From positions 124,001 through 188,000 of the forward strand of contig CBDCLG010000012.1 of the NCBI GenBank assembly GCA_965218625.1: a stretch of 64,000 bases of DNA, read 5' to 3'. This DNA is from Bin5 sp965218625 (GTDB taxonomy: Bacteria > Chloroflexota > Anaerolineae > Caldilineales > Caldilineaceae). Both the position numbers and the translations under genes were made by a program. Positions 29,388 to 39,013 of this stretch are shown piece after piece. Within the stretch, counting starts at the first letter, position 1; every line of letters starts with the position of its first letter. Under the pieces are notes generated by a model that was given only the letters and a program-made list of their open reading frames with translations, was not told where the DNA came from and searched no databases.

Positions 29388-31106
29388 GTGGACAGCACAG
29401 TCTCTCAGACCACGGCGATACGCAGTGATCTCCGGCAGCAGATTAGGGCGACTCCCGGCTGGTTCCGTGGTCGGCAGGGCAGGCGACTGCGCGAGATGGC
29501 GCTCGCCTACTCCTTTTTGGCGCCGGCTTTTCTGATCATAGGGCTTTTCGGCCTCTTTCCACTTGCTTTTGCCGCGTACGAGAGTACGCTGCGCGGCCTG
29601 AACAAGATCGTCGGCTCCTACGACGGTCTGGGCAACTACGTCAAAGCGGTAGACAACTTCATCTATATTTTCGCGTTCTGGATGGCTGCAGGGCTGTTCT
29701 TTTATGCGGGCGCGACGGTCGCGCGCGCCCTCTGGGAGCGGCGCGAGGAGCGGACGAATCCACTGCCATGGATGCTGCCAGGGACACTGACGGCAGTGGG
29801 GGTCGCGCTCTTTACCCGCTTCGTGTACATTCTGCTGCCGGAGATGTTGCTGATTCCGTCGAAGCTGCGGGGGCAGAACAATACGCAGGCGGCGTTTCGG
29901 GGCCTGGTGATTGAGACGTGGTGGCTGCCGAAGGTGCAGATCGCGCTGTGGCTGGCGATTGTCGCGCTGGCGGTGGGCGCGGGCTGGGCGTTGTACGTCA
30001 ACCGCGGTGTGCCGGCTGAGCGGCGGGAGCGCATCTATTTCGTGCCGTTTTTCAGCGCCGGAATCAGCGTAATTGGTGGGGCGGCTCTGGCCTGGTTGAC
30101 TTGGACGGAGATCAACGGGGCCTACGCAGAGGCGCTTGAGCAGGGAGAGGGGCTGGCACTGTGGTCGCAGATCGTAACGATCAGCGCAGGATTTCTGCTG
30201 TTGTTGCTGGCGTGGCGACTGTGGAACAGCGGGGGCGACCGGCCTACAAATACCGGCATTGCGCTGCGGCTGGTCGGCGCGGTTGCGCTGATGGCAGGCG
30301 GCTGGGTGCTGATCGGCGAACTGCCGCGCGTCATATCCGCTGGGGACGAGGACTGGTGGAACGGGCTGATGGCAACGGTCTTCTACGTGTTGGGGACGGT
30401 GCCGATTCAGCTTGGGCTGGCGCTGATCCTGGCGGCGCTCTTGTTTCAGAAGATTCGGGGTCAGACGTTTTTCAGGGTCCTCTATTTTCTGCCGTACGTT
30501 GCGCCCTTCGTGGGCACGGCGGCGGTCTTTCGCATCATATTTTCCAACCGGCCGACCGCGCCGCTCAACAGCATGTTGGACCTGTTCGGGTCGGAGCCGT
30601 TGCTGTGGCTGAGCGAACCGGCGGGGATTTTCCAGATGATGGCGGGGTCGAAGCTGGATTTGGGGCCGATCCTGTCAGGCCCGAGCCTGGCGCTTGTGGC
30701 GATCATGATCTATGGGATCTGGACGTACGTGGGCTTCGACACGGTGATTTTCCTGGCTGGGCTGGGCGCGATTCCGAATGAGCTGTACGAGGTCGCGGAC
30801 ATCGATGGCGCGGGCGGCTGGGCACAGTTCCGGCATGTTACGTTGCCGCTGCTTTCGCCGACAATCTACTTTCTTTCGTTGTATGCCGTAATCGGCACGT
30901 TCAAGGCGTTCAATCACATTTTTGTACTGCGTCAGGCGGCCGCGCTGGGCACGACCGATACGGCCAGTATTGTGATCTTCCAGGCGTTCAAGAGGGACAC
31001 GCGGTACGGGTACGCATCGGCGCTGGCGATTCTTCTGCTGATCATCATTCTGGCGATCACGCTGATCAACAACCGGATTGCCAGCAGGAGGGTCTTTTAT
31101 GGCTAA
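29388..31106 (+). CDS. Sugar ABC transporter permease with an extra inserted membrane domain
   Basis: This protein of about 572 residues is a CUT1 (MalF/UgpA-type) permease. TM1 is AYSFLAPAFLIIGLFGLFP. The transport core ends with the EAA-type loop (ELYEVADIDGAGGWAQFRHVTLPLLSPT). Between TM1 and the core lie roughly 240 extra residues with about six hydrophobic segments; standard members have about 300 residues. An even number of helices would keep topology. I place the start at GTG 29388, after the promoter; the exact start is uncertain. It overlaps the next permease by 8 bases. No ATPase subunit gene is in the cluster. Confidence 0.85.
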   Translation: MDSTVSQTTAIRSDLRQQIRATPGWFRGRQGRRLREMALAYSFLAPAFLIIGLFGLFPLAFAAYESTLRGLNKIVGSYDGLGNYVKAVDNFIYIFAFWMAAGLFFYAGATVARALWERREERTNPLPWMLPGTLTAVGVALFTRFVYILLPEMLLIPSKLRGQNNTQAAFRGLVIETWWLPKVQIALWLAIVALAVGAGWALYVNRGVPAERRERIYFVPFFSAGISVIGGAALAWLTWTEINGAYAEALEQGEGLALWSQIVTISAGFLLLLLAWRLWNSGGDRPTNTGIALRLVGAVALMAGGWVLIGELPRVISAGDEDWWNGLMATVFYVLGTVPIQLGLALILAALLFQKIRGQTFFRVLYFLPYVAPFVGTAAVFRIIFSNRPTAPLNSMLDLFGSEPLLWLSEPAGIFQMMAGSKLDLGPILSGPSLALVAIMIYGIWTYVGFDTVIFLAGLGAIPNELYEVADIDGAGGWAQFRHVTLPLLSPTIYFLSLYAVIGTFKAFNHIFVLRQAAALGTTDTASIVIFQAFKRDTRYGYASALAILLLIIILAITLINNRIASRRVFYG

Positions 31107-31992
31107 CAGCGCGCTGGCCGGGCAGAGTGGAACGATGCAGGAGACCCACCCTGCTGCGCGGCGCGCGGCACTGAGCAGGGCAGTTATTTACCTGGTCCTG
31201 ATTGTGGGGGCGGCGGCGGCGATACTGCCCTTTCTGTACACGGTCAGCGTTTCGTTAATGAATCTGACCGAGGCAACGGGCGGCAGGGCGCTGCCTGCCA
31301 CGCCGCAGTGGAGCAACTACGTCGAGGCGTGGCGGGACGCGCAGTTCTCGCAATATTTCATGAACAGCGTCAAGATCACGTTGATATCGGTCGGGGGGGC
31401 GCTGGTCTTCTGCGCGCTGGCGGCGTACGCGTTTGCACAGATGGAGTTTCCCGGCAAGAGCTTTCTGTTCACCCTGCTGTTGTCGACGCTGATGCTGCCG
31501 GAGGCGATCACGTGGGTGCCGAACTTTATCACCGTGTCCTGGCTGGGCCGCATCAGTCCGGTGCCGTGGATCAACAACTGGCCGGCGCTGACGATTCCAT
31601 TCATGGCGAGTGCGTTTGGCATATTTCTGCTGCGCCAGTTCTTCATGCAGATCCCCCGTGAGCTGTGGGACTCGGCACAGATCGACGGGTCGGGGCATCT
31701 ACGTTATCTGATAACCGTGGTGCTGCCGCTTTCGAGCGCTGCGGTTATGACGCTGGTGCTGTTCGGGTTTGTGGGCGCGTGGAATGCTTTGGCGTGGCCG
31801 ATTCTGGTGACAACCACGCCGGACTGGCGGCCCATTTCTTACGGGTTACTCGTGTTTCTGGATGAGGCAGGGGCGCTGTTACACTTGCAGATGGCAGGAG
31901 CCATCATTACGATGTTACCGATTGTGGTGCTGTACTTCTTCACGCAGCGGCATTTCATCGAGGGGATTGCCACAACCGGATTGAAGGGGTAG
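31099..31992 (+). CDS. Sugar ABC transporter permease, MalG/UgpE type
   Basis: This protein of about 297 residues is the partner CUT1 permease. It has six predicted membrane segments beginning AVIYLVLIVGAAAAILPFLYT. The cytoplasmic EAA loop IPRELWDSAQIDGSGHLRYLITVVLPLSS contacts the ATPase, and the typical end is HFIEGIATTGLKG. The ATG overlaps the stop of the first permease as ATGGCTAA and has AGGAGG upstream, so translation is coupled. Confidence 0.9.
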   Translation: MANSALAGQSGTMQETHPAARRAALSRAVIYLVLIVGAAAAILPFLYTVSVSLMNLTEATGGRALPATPQWSNYVEAWRDAQFSQYFMNSVKITLISVGGALVFCALAAYAFAQMEFPGKSFLFTLLLSTLMLPEAITWVPNFITVSWLGRISPVPWINNWPALTIPFMASAFGIFLLRQFFMQIPRELWDSAQIDGSGHLRYLITVVLPLSSAAVMTLVLFGFVGAWNALAWPILVTTTPDWRPISYGLLVFLDEAGALLHLQMAGAIITMLPIVVLYFFTQRHFIEGIATTGLKG

Positions 31993-32105
31993 GTTTGACA
32001 GGTTTGCCAGGGCCATGGAATGGAGGAACGATTTGGCCCTCCCATTCTGAGATCAAAGTCGTGTTTTTCGTTTCAGTGTTCACCTAACACAGGAGACAAT
32101 CCACA

Positions 32106-33521
32106 ATGAACAGAAATCGATTCTGGATGCTGGCAGTTCTTCTCGTTGCCTCGCTGGTATTGGCAGCTTGTCCTGCGCCTGCGGCGCCCGCTGCAGAGAT
32201 GGAGGCGGAGGAAGAGCCTGCCGGCGAAGTTATGGACGAGGGGCCGTGCGCACCGGCAGCCGACGGTCCTCTGGCTGGAATTGACCCGCGCGGCCAGACG
32301 ATCGTCTGGTGGCATCAGCACCGGGGGTCCCGCGAAGAGAAGCTGGCGGTCATTGTTGAGGCTTTCAACAGCAACAATGAGTGCGGCATTGTGCTCGACG
32401 CGCAGAACCAGGGCGGCTACAACGACATTCGCGACAAGGTGAACGCCAGCACTGCGTCAGGTGAGCAGCCTGCCAGTCTGATCGTGGGCTATCAGAACGA
32501 TCAGGCGTTTTACCAGCTGAACGAGGTATTGGCCGACTTTGACAAGTTCCTTGACGATGCGACGTGGGGTCTTTCCGCCGAGGAAAAGGCTGACTATTTC
32601 GCCAGTTTCATGGAACAGGGCGTACACCCGGTCTTCGACAGTCAGCGGCTGGGTTTCCCGCCGAACCGCTCGATGGAGGTGCTCTACTACAACCAGACCT
32701 GGTTGGAGGAGCTGGGCTTCGCCGGACCGCCTGCGACGCCTGAGGAGTTTGAAGAGATGGCTTGCGCCGCGGCAGAGGCGAACGGCGACGGTACCGGCGG
32801 CTACATCCTGCGAGATGACGCGTCGGCGATGGCGTCATGGACGTTTGCCCTGGGCGGCGACGTTTTGAATGATGACAATACGGGCTATGTCTACAACGGC
32901 CAAGCCACGATCGACGCGATGACGATGTTGAAGCGGATGCTCGATAACGGCTGCGCCTACTTCTTCACCGAGGGATATCCGAATCCTGAGTTTGCCGCGC
33001 GTCGGGCGGTCTTCACCCAGGGCTCGAGTTCCGGTCTGCCGTTCTATGCGAACGACATGGTAACGATTGCTGAGGAGCAGGGTCGCGACATGGACGTGTG
33101 GGGCGTGACTGCGATTCCGCACACGACGGCTGACCCCGTGCAGAACATCTACGGCGCGGACGTGATGATCACGGCTGGCCCGCCGGAGCAGGAACTGGCG
33201 GCATGGCTCTTCATCAAGTGGTTCACGGCGCCGGAGAACCAGGCGAAATGGGTAGAGGCCAGCAACTACTTCCCGACTCGCGCCGGGACCGAGGCCCATC
33301 TGACCGGCTACGTCGAGGAGAATCCCCAGTACGGAGAGGCGCTTGCGCTGCTGGGCTTCGGTGCGTACGAGCCGCAGCTGATCTCCTACCAGGCGGTGCG
33401 CGACGCGGCGGAGACTGCTTTCAATGAGATCCTGCAAGGTGGGGACATCCAGGCGACGCTGGACGGGCTGACTGAGACGGCGAACGACCTGCAGGAAGAG
33501 TTGATGGGTGAAGTGCAGTAG
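32106..33521 (+). CDS. Extracellular sugar-binding lipoprotein of ABC importer A
   Basis: This 471-residue family-1 solute-binding protein has signal peptide FWMLAVLLVASLVLAAC with lipobox LAAC, an acidic Ala/Pro/Glu linker, then the binding domain from TIVWWHQHRGSREEKLAVIV. Blocks such as GFPPNRSMEVLYYNQTWLEELGF and AAWLFIKWFTAPENQAKW are typical. It is the last gene of the permease-permease-binding protein cluster. About 110 bases with a small inverted repeat (GGGCCA 32010-32015 with TGGCCC 32034-32039) separate it from the permease; its ATG has AGGAGA upstream. The sugar is unknown. Confidence 0.92.
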   Translation: MNRNRFWMLAVLLVASLVLAACPAPAAPAAEMEAEEEPAGEVMDEGPCAPAADGPLAGIDPRGQTIVWWHQHRGSREEKLAVIVEAFNSNNECGIVLDAQNQGGYNDIRDKVNASTASGEQPASLIVGYQNDQAFYQLNEVLADFDKFLDDATWGLSAEEKADYFASFMEQGVHPVFDSQRLGFPPNRSMEVLYYNQTWLEELGFAGPPATPEEFEEMACAAAEANGDGTGGYILRDDASAMASWTFALGGDVLNDDNTGYVYNGQATIDAMTMLKRMLDNGCAYFFTEGYPNPEFAARRAVFTQGSSSGLPFYANDMVTIAEEQGRDMDVWGVTAIPHTTADPVQNIYGADVMITAGPPEQELAAWLFIKWFTAPENQAKWVEASNYFPTRAGTEAHLTGYVEENPQYGEALALLGFGAYEPQLISYQAVRDAAETAFNEILQGGDIQATLDGLTETANDLQEELMGEVQ

Positions 33522-33576
33522 GGTGCGGGCTACGACGCCGTAACCGCATTGCAATAGAGAATCGAATAGCGTGAAG

Positions 33577-33604
33577 AGTGGAGGGCTCGGCCCTCCACTT
33601 TTTC
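33577..33604 (+). terminator. Rho-independent terminator of ABC importer A
   Basis: GTGGAGGGC pairs with GCCCTCCAC around a tiny loop and ends in TTTTT. It closes the importer operon facing the minus-strand deacetylase gene. Confidence 0.88.
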
Positions 33605-33613
33605 ATTTCCCGG

Positions 33614-34396
33614 TTAGTCTTTGGTGGACTCTTGGTCCTTCTCGGGCTCTTTGCGCGGCCGCCGCTGGAATGTGAGCAGCTGGAAGCGTTCGAAGTGGCG
33701 TTTGGAGCCGTCTTCCTGCTCCTCACCCCCCCATTCGCGCATTCTCTTCTCGGTGGCTTCGAGATCGTCGAACTGGCTCTCGTGGCAGAGGATCGCCTTG
33801 ATCTTGAGTTCGAGGTCGTCGGTAATGTCGACTTCAACGTCGGCCTCTTCGGCGTGGCTGATATAGAGCTGGCTGATCCTGTGGGGTGGATAGCCCTCGT
33901 TGGTCAGGTCCGGGTAGAACATCGGATTGTCGGCGGCGGGAAAGATAGCTTCGAGGGCGACGAGGCCGGCGTTGCGGTGGTCGGGATGGTTGATGTAGCC
34001 GCGGCCGGAGACGTAACGGTCGGGGCTGTTGCAGATGATCAGCTGCGGGCGGATTCGTCTGATCTCTCGACAAACGCGTTTGCGGATTTCCGGCGTGGGG
34101 CGCAGAAACCCGTCCTCCTCGTCCATAAAGACAACATGTTTGACGTCGCAGAGCGCGGCGGCGTTGCGCTGCTCCTCTTTACGCATGAGGATCAACTGCT
34201 CCCGGGTGACGAGGGGGTTATGGTTGCCCTTGTCGCCGTTGGTCAGAATCATGTATGTGACTTCAATGCCCCGGCGCGCCATTTGAATGGCGGAGCCGGC
34301 GCAGGAGAAGTCGGGGTCGTCCGGGTGGGCCATAATCACCAGCGCGCGCTCAACTTCGGACCAGTCTGGTGGTTTCACTTCGCGGGAATCGGTCAT
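33614..34396 (-). CDS. PIG-L (LmbE) family deacetylase
   Basis: This 260-residue zinc-dependent N-acetylglucosamine deacetylase-type protein has the metal motif in VIMAHPDDPDFSCAGS (H-P-D-D) and the second part in YINHPDHRNAG. GIEVTYMILTNGDKG and VFMDEEDGFL also match. Members act on GlcNAc-linked substrates such as mycothiol or bacillithiol precursors or lincomycin intermediates; the substrate here is unknown. The tail after residue 230 is charged and low in complexity. Confidence 0.9.
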   Translation of the reverse strand: MTDSREVKPPDWSEVERALVIMAHPDDPDFSCAGSAIQMARRGIEVTYMILTNGDKGNHNPLVTREQLILMRKEEQRNAAALCDVKHVVFMDEEDGFLRPTPEIRKRVCREIRRIRPQLIICNSPDRYVSGRGYINHPDHRNAGLVALEAIFPAADNPMFYPDLTNEGYPPHRISQLYISHAEEADVEVDITDDLELKIKAILCHESQFDDLEATEKRMREWGGEEQEDGSKRHFERFQLLTFQRRPRKEPEKDQESTKD

Positions 34397-34435
34397 GGAT
34401 TAAACCTCCAAGGACTTGAAACAGTCCTGCGGACA

Positions 34436-34460
34436 GAAAAGCCCCTGCGGGCGCAGGGGC
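34436..34460 (-). terminator. Rho-independent terminator after the ferredoxin gene
   Basis: On the minus strand GCCCCTGC pairs with GCAGGGGC around a four-base loop and is followed by TTTTCTG. It lies about 120 bases past the ferredoxin stop, before the PIG-L gene. Confidence 0.8.
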
Positions 34461-34581
34461 AGCGTTACGAAGCGAGCGAACCTGTTCCGAATCCTACCGA
34501 TCCGCCATGTAAATTCAGAAGGAGGGCGGCAACTTCCGGTCGGCAGACACGAAGCGGTTCGCGCGACAAGGAGAAGCCAGG

Positions 34582-34857
34582 TCAGACCATATCGAGCGCT
34601 GCGTAACCCGGTCCTTCCTCGAAGTACATGGCGTTCAGCTCGGTCGTGTAAGCATACTCCTCTGGCAAATCCTCCTCGGTGAGGATGGCATCGGTCGGAC
34701 ACTCGGGAATACAGGCACCGCAGTCGATGCATGTTTCCGGATCGATATAGTACCAGGGCCATTCCTCTTCCGGCATCCCGGGGATAATACATTCCACGGG
34801 GCAGACATCGACGCAGGCACCGTCCCGAATGCACAGATCAAAGATTACATGGGTCAT
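34582..34857 (-). CDS. Two-cluster bacterial ferredoxin
   Basis: This 91-residue acidic electron carrier has two Cys groups: CIRDGACVDVCPVEC (C-x5-C-x3-CP-x2-C) and CIDCGACIPECP (C-x2-C-x2-C-x3-CP). This is the arrangement of 7Fe or 8Fe ferredoxins, with the irregular first site suggesting a possible 3Fe-4S cluster. The tail TELNAMYFEEGPG is acidic. ATG 34857 follows GAGGAG. It is a single gene with its own terminator; the partner enzyme is not evident nearby. Confidence 0.92.
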   Translation of the reverse strand: MTHVIFDLCIRDGACVDVCPVECIIPGMPEEEWPWYYIDPETCIDCGACIPECPTDAILTEEDLPEEYAYTTELNAMYFEEGPGYAALDMV

Positions 34858-34990
34858 TGGATTGACTCCTCTGTCAAGCTGAGTAAGACCTCAGAGTGAA
34901 TCGGAAACTTTTGAAAACATTAGCCTACGATTCAAATGCACCATACAACAGACATAATTGCCAATGCAAATCCTTCTGTTGTCATTTTAC

Positions 34991-36100
34991 TTAACGCCAG
35001 CTCTCCCGTTTGAAGACGCATTTCAGGCGCGGGCGGCGGGAAGATAAGGCGTTGCGTTCTGCCAGTGGAAATCTGGGCACGACGCCGGCATTGACGAGAT
35101 TCTCGGTCGGGGGCCAGTAACCGCTCAGGACTGCGGCCGCGTTGGAGATGCCTCCGTCGGATACGTCCTCCATTGCCTGCACCGAGATTGCACCGACATG
35201 GGGTGTCAGGATTACATTGTCAAGCGACAGCAGGGGATGGTCGGGCGGTCGCTCTTCCTCGACGAAGACGTCGATGGCCTCAAAAGTGTCGATGCCGGCG
35301 CCGGCCAGGTGTCCCTCGCGCAAGAGATTAACCAGTGCCATCTCGTCGACGATCGCCCCGCGCGAGGTGTTGACCAGGTAGGCGCCGGGCTTCATCCTGC
35401 GCATCATTGCTTCGTCAAGGAGATGGTAGGTCTCGCCGGTCAGCGGCAGGTGCAAAGAGAGATAGTCCGACTGTTCGATGACCTCTGCGAGGGTCATCAT
35501 TTCTACGCCCAGTTCGTCGGCGACGTCTTTGGGCGCGTCAATGTTGCGGCGGGTGGCGATGACGCGCAGGTCGAAGCCGCGAGCTCGTTGGGCCACGGCG
35601 CGGGCAGAATTGCCGAAGCCGACCAGCCCCAGTGTGCGACCGGCAAGACGGATATTGGTCGAGGCCTGGCTGCGGCCTTTGCTCCAGGCGCCTGCGCCCA
35701 TCGCCTGCGACATTTGCGGTAGCTTGCGCGCAAGTGCCAGCAGCAGCGCCATCGTGTGGTCGGCCTGCTCTTCGACGCAGAAAGTGGGGATGTTGGTGAC
35801 GAGAATGCCATTGCGAGTGGCGGCGGCGACGGCGATCTTGTCGGTTCCGGTGCCGAGGCGAGAGATAACGCGGCAGCGGCTGAGGCTCTCGATGACGCTT
35901 TCCGGCAACGCGGTCGAGACGACGAAGATGGCATCGCAATCGGCGACGCGTGGAATGATTGTTGCGGGCGTGTTTGCCTCCACCTCAAAGGGTTGGAGAC
36001 AATGCTCCTGAAAGCGATCTCTCTCATACTGGCTCATCGGGGAAAGCTTGGCATTCAGGCGGACGACGCGGAAATCCTGCAGATGGCTCCAGTCAGACAT
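34991..36100 (-). CDS. D-isomer-specific 2-hydroxyacid dehydrogenase
   Basis: This protein of about 369 residues is of the phosphoglycerate dehydrogenase/CtBP-like type. VISRLGTGTDKIAVAAATRNG is the substrate-domain block, LGLVGFGNSARAVAQRARGF the NAD-binding motif, LSLHLPLTGETYHLLDEAMM the second, NTSRGAIVDEMALVNLL carries the Arg, and LTPHVGAIS the catalytic His; a Glu-containing DTFEAIDVF precedes it. ATG 36100 is used. The cysteine-rich ending region is unusual. The gene is divergent from ABC importer B. Confidence 0.88.
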   Translation of the reverse strand: MSDWSHLQDFRVVRLNAKLSPMSQYERDRFQEHCLQPFEVEANTPATIIPRVADCDAIFVVSTALPESVIESLSRCRVISRLGTGTDKIAVAAATRNGILVTNIPTFCVEEQADHTMALLLALARKLPQMSQAMGAGAWSKGRSQASTNIRLAGRTLGLVGFGNSARAVAQRARGFDLRVIATRRNIDAPKDVADELGVEMMTLAEVIEQSDYLSLHLPLTGETYHLLDEAMMRRMKPGAYLVNTSRGAIVDEMALVNLLREGHLAGAGIDTFEAIDVFVEEERPPDHPLLSLDNVILTPHVGAISVQAMEDVSDGGISNAAAVLSGYWPPTENLVNAGVVPRFPLAERNALSSRRPRLKCVFKRESWR

Positions 36101-36160
36101 GGGCTGAACTCTCAATTTCGGCCGCTCGCGGCGATCGGCGTTCGGACTCGGAAAAATCGC

Positions 36161-36189
36161 TTGCGTGGGTATTCGGGCTATGCTATATT
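36161..36189 (+). promoter_or_regulatory. Probable sigma70 promoter of ABC importer B
   Basis: TTGCGT (36161-36166), a 17-base spacer and TATATT (36184-36189), about 310 bases before the binding-protein gene. The leader to 36502 has no supported gene; it could hold regulatory sites for the divergent pair. Confidence 0.5.
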
Positions 36190-36502
36190 TTCGACCAGTT
36201 GCAGTATACTTTCAACGGTTTTTGCTTGTCAATCGAATGTCCGACTTTTCCCCAATTGCCGGAGGACTGCAACACCCACTTCAGAAAATTCCATTGTTTC
36301 TGTGATTCTGTAAGGCCGCGTGCGGTCTGCCACACCTCTATCAAGGCCACGATCACTTGCATGCAGCCGAATGTCCTATTGGGCGGGCAGGAATAGCAGA
36401 GAACCTGTATGTGGAACTCTCATCAATGTTATGCCGTTTTTTGGTCTAATGCTTCATTAGCGCGAGCGGTTCGCTACTTCATCACTCAGCAAGGAGGACA
36501 GG

Positions 36503-37895
36503 ATGACTCACAGAAGTTTGAGCAGAAGATCGTTCTTACGGCTCAGCGGATTTGCAGTCGTTGGCGGGGCCCTGGCAGCGTGCATGCCCGCCGCCCCGGC
36601 CCAGCAGGGCACGGGTGAAGATTCCGCGATGGCGGAGAAGCCGGGCGGGATCGAAGGCAGAGAGTACCTTATGTGGGGTCTGCAATATGACCCGCACGTA
36701 GAACGGTACCACATGTTGGCCGATGCATTTGAAGAGGCGACGGGAGCCGTGGCGGTCGTGGAGCCACAGGGCTGGCCGCTGGAGGCCAAAATCATCGCGG
36801 CGATGGCCGCGGGCACTGTGCCGGACGTGACCTGTATCATGGGCAAGCAGCTTGTGCCATTGCTCGAACAGGAGGCGCTGATTCCGATGGCGGAGGCGGT
36901 CTTCGAGCCGGCGGGTGTGAACCCCGACGACTTTTTCAACCCGGGCGCCATAGGCGCATTTTTCTACGCCGGGCAGCATTGGGGCATCCCGGTCGAGGAC
37001 AATAACGTTGGGCAGGCGGTCGGCGTGCGCACCGACTGGTTGGCGGAGGCCGGCGGCGATGCCGAGGCCATCTTTGCCAAGGGGGAGGAGCTGGGCTGGT
37101 TCGACAGTTTTGATTCGTTGTGGAACCTGGCCGAGATGCTGCAACAGACGGACGACGCCGGCAATGTTACAGTGTGGGGCATGAACGGCCAGGGCTGGGA
37201 CAACCGCACGTGGATGGGAATCATGCGCGACCTGGGCCAGCACTGGTGGGACCCAGACAACCAGGAGTTCTTCCTCAACAGCGAAGAGGCGATGGAGGCG
37301 TTGCGGATATACGTCGACGTTCCCATTTTCGAGCGCGGCATCGAGACGCATCTGGATATGCACCATATGAACGCGCTCCTGGCAGGGCGGGTCGCAATCG
37401 GCGTGGGCAACAACGCCATGGCCGGGGAGGCGGCCAAGATCGACGTGGCGGTCGAATCGGTGGCGAGACCGCCGACCACCCCGGGCCAGGATCCGCAATT
37501 TGTCGGTGAAGGCGGGTGGGGATTCGAAGTGCCCAAGCAGGCGGAAAACCAGGAGATCGGCATCGAATTTCTGCGGTTCATGTGCACGTATGACGCGCAG
37601 TACATATTCGCAGGCATCTACGGTGGCACGATGCCGGCGGCGGTGGAGGTCATGTACTCTGACATTTACGAAGGCGACGACCCGGTAAAGAGCAGCGTCC
37701 GCCGCGACGTATTGGTGCTGCCCAACACGGTCTACTACGGCTGGGGCTTCGGAATTCCGTCGGAGATGGAGAACATCACCTCTTCAGCGATCACCCAAGT
37801 GCGCACGGGCGAGTTAAGTATCCAGGCAGCGTGTGACCAGATGCAAGCTGAGATGGTGCAGCATTCACGCGCATTGGCTGGAAGCGCAGGCCTAG
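36503..37895 (+). CDS. Extracellular sugar-binding lipoprotein of ABC importer B (one frame disruption near its end)
   Basis: This is a family-1 solute-binding protein of about 463 residues. The N-terminus has a twin-arginine-like SRRSFLRL followed by lipobox LAAC, suggesting Tat export and lipid anchoring. GREYLMWGLQYDPHVERYHM begins the binding domain; NTVYYGWGFGIPSEME is late. As written, the frame runs on through the next gene to 38626 without a stop. If one base near 37860 is dropped, the protein ends at TAG 37895 with IHAHWLEAQA, a natural helical end. A hairpin then precedes the permease start at 38018. I read this as an indel, not a true fusion. Confidence 0.78.
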
Positions 37896-37923
37896 CCGGG
37901 TTCTGGACGAAGTTCACCAATGA

Positions 37924-37953
37924 GCAGGTTTCCGCGCAGGAATGGGAACCTGC
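37924..37953 (+). promoter_or_regulatory. Intergenic stem-loop between binding-protein and permease genes
   Basis: GCAGGTTTCC (37924-37933) pairs with GGAACCTGC (37945-37953). Such hairpins after binding-protein genes often stabilise the upstream mRNA and lower permease expression. It supports reading 37896-38017 as non-coding. Confidence 0.5.
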
Positions 37954-38017
37954 TCTTCCCTTTGGAACCTGGAATGGACAGGCTTTGTTCCAGGACGGCA
38001 CCTCTGGAGGAGCCAAA

Positions 38018-38945
38018 GTGACGGTTAGACAGCCTGCCGACTGGCGTACTGCGGTGCTCCGGGTATTGCGCAAGCCGCAGTTCTGGTTCGGCCTGGCAGT
38101 CATGGCGCCGTTAGTCATCTGGTACGTCTGGTTCGCGTTTTCGCCAATTGTGCGTGCGTTCTGGATGGCTGTTGTCGAATACCAGATCCTGCGACCGGAA
38201 GAGAGTGAGTTCGTCGGACTGCAGCACTTCAGGATGTTGTTCGAATACAACCTTTTCTGGACTTCGATTTCGCAACACGCTCCTCTATGCGGCGGTATTC
38301 TATGTTTGCATGGTGCCGCTGGCGCTCTTCATCTCGGCCTGCCTGACTTCAGTGACGCGCGGACGCAATTTCTACCAATTCGTAATCTTTCTGCCCGTTG
38401 TGGTCTCGCTGGTAGCGATCTCGCTGCTGTTCAAGATGCTGATGAACCCGCAACTCGGCCAGCTCAACGAGATGCTGCGGGCGGTCGGACTGCCTCCAAG
38501 CCAGTTTCTGACCAGCCACAAGAGTGCGCTATTCTCGGTGATAGGGGTCGATATCTGGAAGGCGCTTGGTTTCTACGTGGTGATCCTTACCGCGGGCATG
38601 TTGAACATCCCGGAAGAGATGTATGACGCGGCCAAGGTGGACGGGGCCGGGGTCCTGGCGCGATTTTGGCGTGTAACGCTTCCGCTGCTGGGCCACACGC
38701 TGGCGCTGGTCAGCGTGTTGATCGTGATGCACGGCTTGCAGGTCTTTGCCCAGGTTGTCATCATGCCATCGCAGCCGGGCGGGCCGGGCGACGCCACTTA
38801 CGTTTTGAACCTGCTCGTTTACACGGAGGCGTTCGCCAATCTTCGCTTCGGATTTGCCACCGCGACCGCCTTTACTCTTTTTGTTTTCGTCTTCATCATC
38901 ACTGTCATTCAGTTGCGGCTGCTACGGCCAAGCTGGAGCTATTGA
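38018..38945 (+). pseudogene. Sugar ABC permease of importer B, frameshifted
   Basis: This CUT1 permease of about 308 residues starts at GTG 38018 with GGAGG seven bases upstream (VTVRQPADWRTAVLRVLRK). TM1 is FWFGLAVMAPLVIWYVWFAFSP. The frame breaks near 38267: dropping one base restores FRNTLLYAAVFYVCMVPLAL and the remainder through the EAA loop (EEMYDAAKVDGAGVLARFWRVTLPLLG) to the TGA at 38945. No other damage is visible, so the change is recent or a sequencing indel. Confidence 0.85.
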
Positions 38946-39013
38946 ACGCAGGCGGCCGTCTCGTTCCGGCAGCACAGGCTCTCACGTAGCAGAACGACAG
39001 CGCGTAGTAGATT

